This document shows, in pieces, positions 60,305 through 64,000 of a stretch of DNA of 64,000 nt (position 1 is its first letter; every line of letters starts with the position of its first letter). The notes beneath the pieces are model-generated. The model saw nothing but the letters and a program-made list of their open reading frames with translations. It had not been told where the DNA came from and did no database searches. The DNA is taken from positions 310,001 to 374,000 of the forward strand of contig NZ_RAZT01000005.1 of the NCBI RefSeq assembly GCF_003626635.1. Reading direction: 5' to 3'. Source of the DNA: Micromonospora musae. GTDB lineage: Bacteria > Actinomycetota > Actinomycetes > Mycobacteriales > Micromonosporaceae. The position numbers were made by a program, and so were the translations under genes.

Positions 60305-61855
60305 TCAGGAGGCGCGGGGGCGGGTCTTGGCTCGGAGCATCTCGCGGTCGGCGATCTCGAACGCGGTGCTGAGCGCGTCGCGAAGCGCCGGCCCGGTGCC
60401 GGAGACCTCGGCGAAGCCGATGCTCACCCCGACGGGGGTGCCGGGGACCAGCGCCTCCCAGTCCTCGCTCGCCACCGCCGCGCCGACCCGGCGGGCCACC
60501 TCGGCGGCCTCGCTCATGCCCGCGCCGGGCAGCACCACCACGAACTCGTCCCCGCCGTAGCGGGCCACGAAGTCACCCCGGCGCATCACCCGGTTGATCA
60601 CCCCGGCGATGCGCTGGAGGACCAGGTCACCCGAGTGGTGTCCGTGCCGGGTGTTGACCGCCTTGAAGCCGTCCAGGTCGCAGACCCCGATCACCACCTG
60701 CTCGCCCCGCGCCACCACGCTGGCGATGTAGCGCTCGAGCCGGCGGCGGTTGGGCAGACCGGTCAACGGGTCGGTGAGCGCCTCGCCCTCGTAGCGGGCG
60801 GCCTCCCGGCGCATCTCCTCGTGGTCGATGCGGGCCGCGATGCCGTCGATGTAGACGTCCCGCAGCCGGTCGTTGCGCTGCGCCGCCAGCCGGAACGCCA
60901 GCCGGTCCGCCCGGTGTGCGGCCGCGTGATCACCGGCCCGGGACAGGGCGATGCTGCGCAGCCGGGCCGGTTCGGCCGCGCCGAGCGTCTCGTTGGAGAC
61001 CCGGACGGTGTCCAGCCGGGCCACCGCCTCGATCGGTCGGCCGGAGGCGATGGCGAGGCAGACGTGACCGAGTTCACGCATGTCCCGCGCCCGGGCGCTG
61101 TCGCCGCCGTGGGCGAGCAGCCGGGCGGGATCGGCGTCGCTGTTGAACTCGATCTCGTCGCCGAGCGCCGCCCGGCGGGCCGCGGCGTAGCCGTACGCGG
61201 AGAGACTGCTGGGGCGCAGCTGCCCGGCCCGCCCGCCGTGCAGGAAGCGGGCCAGGTCGCTCGCCACGTCGCGCAGCACCCGCAGGCAGCCGTCGCTGTC
61301 GCCGTTGTGGTCGAGCGCGACGGCGTTGCGCAGGCGGATGCCGGGCGCGGCGAACGTCTCCTCGGGGATCCCGGCGGCCATGCCGAGCTGCCGGGCCCGC
61401 TCGATCGCGCCGAGGGCGTAGCCGTGGAAGCTGAGGTAGGAGTAGGCCATCGCCAGGTCGTGCCAGCCCCAGGCGGTGTCCCGGTCCGGGTCCTCGACGG
61501 CGCCGAGCGCGCGGGCGGCCTTGACCAGGTGGGTGACGCAGCGGTCGAGCGCGCCCTGATGGTGGGCGGCGAGTGCGGCCAGGGCGTTGAGGTGCCCGTG
61601 CAGGTAGGGCTCGGCGAGGTCGCGGACGGCCGCCGACGCCTCCTCGATCGCGCGGGTGAACTCCGCCGTGCGCCCGAGATTGATCAGGGCGGAGAGGCGC
61701 TGCACCATGGCGTCGGCCCGGGTGCGTGGGCTGGCTGTGGTGCGCAGCACCCGTTCCAGCACCGTGTACGCCTCGGCGGACCGGCTGGCCTCCTGCAACG
61801 CCCGCGACTGCGTCAGCGCGTCAACCTGGTCTTCGACCCGGTCGAGCCAACCCAC
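60305..61855 (-). CDS. TPR-like/GGDEF diguanylate cyclase
   Basis: 516 residues without membrane segments. The first ~330 residues are helical repeats of TPR type (for example AAHHQGALDRCVTHLVKAARAL and AWGWHDLAMAYSYLSFHGYALGAIERAR). The C-terminal GGDEF domain (about 345-505) has LTDPLTGLPNRRRLERY and an intact active-site loop ARYGGDEFVVVLP; the inhibitory RxxD site (RRGD) lies five residues before GGDEF, so product inhibition is likely. It should make cyclic di-GMP from GTP, controlled by a protein partner of the repeat domain. It reads against the prfA-prmC axis. Confidence 0.92.
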   Translation of the reverse strand: MGWLDRVEDQVDALTQSRALQEASRSAEAYTVLERVLRTTASPRTRADAMVQRLSALINLGRTAEFTRAIEEASAAVRDLAEPYLHGHLNALAALAAHHQGALDRCVTHLVKAARALGAVEDPDRDTAWGWHDLAMAYSYLSFHGYALGAIERARQLGMAAGIPEETFAAPGIRLRNAVALDHNGDSDGCLRVLRDVASDLARFLHGGRAGQLRPSSLSAYGYAAARRAALGDEIEFNSDADPARLLAHGGDSARARDMRELGHVCLAIASGRPIEAVARLDTVRVSNETLGAAEPARLRSIALSRAGDHAAAHRADRLAFRLAAQRNDRLRDVYIDGIAARIDHEEMRREAARYEGEALTDPLTGLPNRRRLERYIASVVARGEQVVIGVCDLDGFKAVNTRHGHHSGDLVLQRIAGVINRVMRRGDFVARYGGDEFVVVLPGAGMSEAAEVARRVGAAVASEDWEALVPGTPVGVSIGFAEVSGTGPALRDALSTAFEIADREMLRAKTRPRAS

Positions 61856-61928
61856 CAGCGACCTCCTGTCGGCATGCGCCTGTACGCACCCGCTCGTGAC
61901 GTGCCCCGCGACGCTTCATGATTATGTC

Positions 61929-62876
61929 GTGACCATCGAGCCGCAACACCCCCCCGAAGGGACGAATAGGATTCGGCCATCGATCGCCGTGCTGCGGGCG
62001 GCCCGGATCCTCGACGATGCCGGGGTGCCGGCCGCCCGGACGGAGGCCGAGCTGTTGGCCGCGTACGTGCTGGATGTGCCGCGTGGCCGGCTGGCTCTCG
62101 CCGACGGGTTCGACGCGAACCAGCTCGCCACCTTCGACGCGCTGGTGACCCGCCGGGTGAGCCGTGAACCGTTGCAGCACCTCACCGGCAGCGCCGCCTT
62201 CCGGCGGCTGGAGCTGGCCGTCGGGCCGGGCGTCTTCGTGCCCCGGCCGGAGACGGAGCTGCTCGCCGGCTGGGGCATCGAGCAGGGGCGGGACCGGGAC
62301 ACGCCGCTGGTGGTGGATCTCTGCAGCGGCTCGGGCGCGATCGCCCTCGCGGTGGCCCAGGAGCTGCCGGCGGCCCGGGTGGTCGCGGTCGAGCGCTCCC
62401 CGGCGGCGCTGGACTGGCTGCGCCGCAACGCGGGGGACCGGGCCACGGCGGGAGACCGGCCGATCGAGGTGGTGGCGGCGGACGTCACCGCCCCCGACCT
62501 GCTCGACGATCTGGTCGGCCGGGTCGACGTGCTGCTCTGCAACCCGCCGTACGTGCCCGCGGACACGGTGGTGGCCCCGGAGGTGGCCGGGTACGACCCG
62601 GCGGAGGCGGTCTTCGGGGGCGCGGACGGGCTGTCGGTCATCCGCCCGGTGATCGCCCGCGCGGCGGCGCTGCTGCGGCCCGGCGGGATGCTCGGCATCG
62701 AGCACGACGACACGCACGGTGCGGACGTGCCGGCGTTGCTCGTCGCCGACGGCCGGTTCGCCGCCGTCACCGAGCATCGGGACCTCACCGGGAGGCCCCG
62801 GTTCGCCACCGCGTCCCGACGTGCGGACGGCCGCCGCCCCGACCTCGGGCCGGCGTGGCAGACTGGCTCCTCGTGA
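61929..62876 (+). CDS. prmC: Release factor glutamine methyltransferase
   Basis: About 315 residues. PrmC methylates the GGQ glutamine of release factors. The SAM motif is VVDLCSGSGAIALA and the catalytic NPPY is in LLCNPPYVP; the N-terminal helical domain (AARTEAELLAAYVLDVPRG) is typical. The start is uncertain: GTG 61929 gives a normal N terminus, but GTG 61988 is possible. The stop shares a base with the tsaC ATG (TGATG). Confidence 0.93.
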   Translation: MTIEPQHPPEGTNRIRPSIAVLRAARILDDAGVPAARTEAELLAAYVLDVPRGRLALADGFDANQLATFDALVTRRVSREPLQHLTGSAAFRRLELAVGPGVFVPRPETELLAGWGIEQGRDRDTPLVVDLCSGSGAIALAVAQELPAARVVAVERSPAALDWLRRNAGDRATAGDRPIEVVAADVTAPDLLDDLVGRVDVLLCNPPYVPADTVVAPEVAGYDPAEAVFGGADGLSVIRPVIARAAALLRPGGMLGIEHDDTHGADVPALLVADGRFAAVTEHRDLTGRPRFATASRRADGRRPDLGPAWQTGSS

Positions 62877-63517
62877 TGCTCTACGACTGCCGGTCGCCCG
62901 CCGACCGGGACCGCGGCATCGCCGCGGCCATCGAGGCGGTCAAGAACGGGGAACTGGTCGTCCTGCCGACGGACACCGTTTACGGCATCGGCGCGGACGC
63001 CTTCACCCCGTACGCCGTCAAAGCGCTGCTGGACGCCAAGGGCCGGGGTCGGCAGATGCCGCCGCCGGTGCTGATCGGCTCCCGGCAGACCCTGGACGGC
63101 CTGGTCTTCTCGCTGCCCCGGGAGGCCCGGGACCTCGTCGAGGCGTTCTGGCCGGGCGCGCTCACCATCGTGATCGAGCACTCGCCGAGCCTGCAGTGGG
63201 ACCTCGGGGACAAGACCGGCACGGTGGCGGTGCGGATGCCGCTGCACCCGGTGGCGCTCGAGGTGCTGCGGGAGACCGGGCCGATGGCCGTCTCGTCGGC
63301 CAACAAGACGGGCCAGCCCTCCGCGCTCACCGCCGAGGAGGCGCGCGACCAGCTGGGTTACTCGGTGCGTGCGTACCTGGAGGCGGGCCCCTGTCCGGAT
63401 CCGGTGCCGAGCACGATCGTGGATCTCACCGGCGAGGTGCCACAGGTCCTGCGCCAGGGCGCGATCCCGCTGGAGAAGCTGCGCGACGTGGTGCCGGACA
63501 TCGTCGAGGGAGTCTAG
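62876..63517 (+). CDS. tsaC: L-threonylcarbamoyladenylate synthase (Sua5/YrdC/YwlC family)
   Basis: 213 residues making threonylcarbamoyl-AMP for the t6A base of ANN-reading tRNAs. The N-terminal GELVVLPTDTVYGIGADAF and the central RQMPPPVLIG, VRMPLHP and MAVSSANKTGQPS motifs are diagnostic; the long Sua5 C-terminal domain is absent. ATG 62876 overlaps the prmC stop by one base; GTG 62873 is an alternative. Its stop TAG is directly followed by the next gene. Confidence 0.95.
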   Translation: MLYDCRSPADRDRGIAAAIEAVKNGELVVLPTDTVYGIGADAFTPYAVKALLDAKGRGRQMPPPVLIGSRQTLDGLVFSLPREARDLVEAFWPGALTIVIEHSPSLQWDLGDKTGTVAVRMPLHPVALEVLRETGPMAVSSANKTGQPSALTAEEARDQLGYSVRAYLEAGPCPDPVPSTIVDLTGEVPQVLRQGAIPLEKLRDVVPDIVEGV

Positions 63518-64000
63518 GTGCCACCGTTCACCGTGCTGCACGTCTGCATGGGCAACATCTGCCGGTCACCGATGGCGGAGCGGCTGCTCGCGCTGGCCGT
63601 ACGGGAGCGGCTGACCCGGCTGGGCCTCGACCCGGCCGGCGCCGACGAGCTGGTGCACAGCCACAGCGCCGGCACCGGGGGCTGGCACGCCGGTGAGGAG
63701 ATGAACCCGCCGGCGGCCCGGCAGGTGGTGTCCCGGGGCGGCGACGCCGAGGGGTTCGCCGCCCGCAAGCTCCGCTCGGACCACATCGACGCCGCCGATC
63801 TCGTCCTCACGGCAACCGCCGACCAGCAGGACTACGTGGTGGCGCTGCGCCCCGACGCCGCGGCGCGCACCTTCGTGCTGGGGGAGTTCGGCCGGCTGCT
63901 GGGCGCGGTGGACGTGGCTGGGCTGCCGGAGTCCTCGGCCACGCCGGAGGCGGTACACGCCCGCGGGGTGGCGCTGGTGGCGGCGGTGCAGGCGGCCCGT
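63518..64000 (+). CDS. Low-molecular-weight protein-tyrosine phosphatase, 5' part
   Basis: The first 161 codons are present and open at the window edge. The GTG start touches the tsaC stop. The nucleophile loop LHVCMGNICRSPMAERLL is the C(X5)R signature of low-molecular-weight phosphotyrosine phosphatases and arsenate reductases. The later DQQD stretch may be the region of the general acid. It lies in the prmC-tsaC operon, a common arrangement in actinomycetes, and may dephosphorylate tyrosine or envelope-synthesis proteins. The 3' end is not seen. Confidence 0.88.
   Translation, partial: MPPFTVLHVCMGNICRSPMAERLLALAVRERLTRLGLDPAGADELVHSHSAGTGGWHAGEEMNPPAARQVVSRGGDAEGFAARKLRSDHIDAADLVLTATADQQDYVVALRPDAAARTFVLGEFGRLLGAVDVAGLPESSATPEAVHARGVALVAAVQAAR

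Overview
The window is high-GC actinobacterial chromosome and looks like Micromonospora or a close relative (Micromonosporaceae). The evidence is a very strong GC bias at third codon positions, frequent GTG/TTG starts, many genes that appear leaderless, a zinc-type L31 protein, a Rho with a long Arg/Asp-rich insert, and the block argS-lysA-hom-thrC ... thrB-rho-rpmE-prfA-prmC-tsaC. I see no BGC, prophage, CRISPR array or intact insertion sequence.

Layout. 1-5.6 kb: end of a pterin-carbinolamine dehydratase gene, an FHA-domain protein, an arginine-to-ornithine catabolic pair (ArgZ/DDAH-like plus ornithine aminotransferase), a membrane protein and a Nei/Fpg DNA glycosylase. 5.6-12.6 kb: a kinase of the aminoglycoside-6/hydroxyurea phosphotransferase family, a SigE-type sigma factor with a membrane-anchored partner, a WGR/propeller protein, a CoA-disulfide-reductase-like flavoprotein and a YbdK-type carboxylate-amine ligase. 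12.8-22.7 kb: a YidC paralogue with its small partner, a secreted GH16+CBM6 glucanase under a palindromic operator, a DedA protein, a TreS-like GH13 enzyme and a large secreted subtilase. 22.9-28.6 kb: a FabG-like reductase, two small membrane proteins, a Gfo/Idh/MocA oxidoreductase, then an Erm-type methyltransferase behind a 39-codon leader ORF and an erythromycin-esterase homologue, which together make a candidate macrolide-resistance locus.

28.7-36.4 kb: a TetR-MMPL exporter pair with two perfect tandem operators, a stand-alone LigD-type polymerase, an HD protein, a GlxA-like regulator, and a second TetR gene that shares a 20-bp operator with the SDR gene after it. 36.6-39.3 kb: tRNA-Arg(CCG), a degenerate IS630-derived gene and a DUF305/DUF3105 pair. 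39.4-51.6 kb: argS, lysA, hom and thrC, then an AcrB-type exporter, an MFS transporter and a membrane protein, then thrB. 51.6-64 kb: rho with a long leader, a secreted NAGPA/metallophosphoesterase protein, a T4-Pnkp-like kinase-phosphatase, rpmE, prfA, a GGDEF protein, prmC, tsaC and the start of a low-molecular-weight phosphatase gene.

Cross-cutting signals are: four copies of a 17-25 bp inverted repeat (TGATCAAGAGGTTTGCGTCA arms) in gene-end gaps; a 169-bp MITE-like nested palindrome; a cluster of four hairpins with near-identical 5-nt loops; and a recurring TANNNT box 6-8 nt before start codons. All calls come from reading the sequence and remembered family features; no database search was run.
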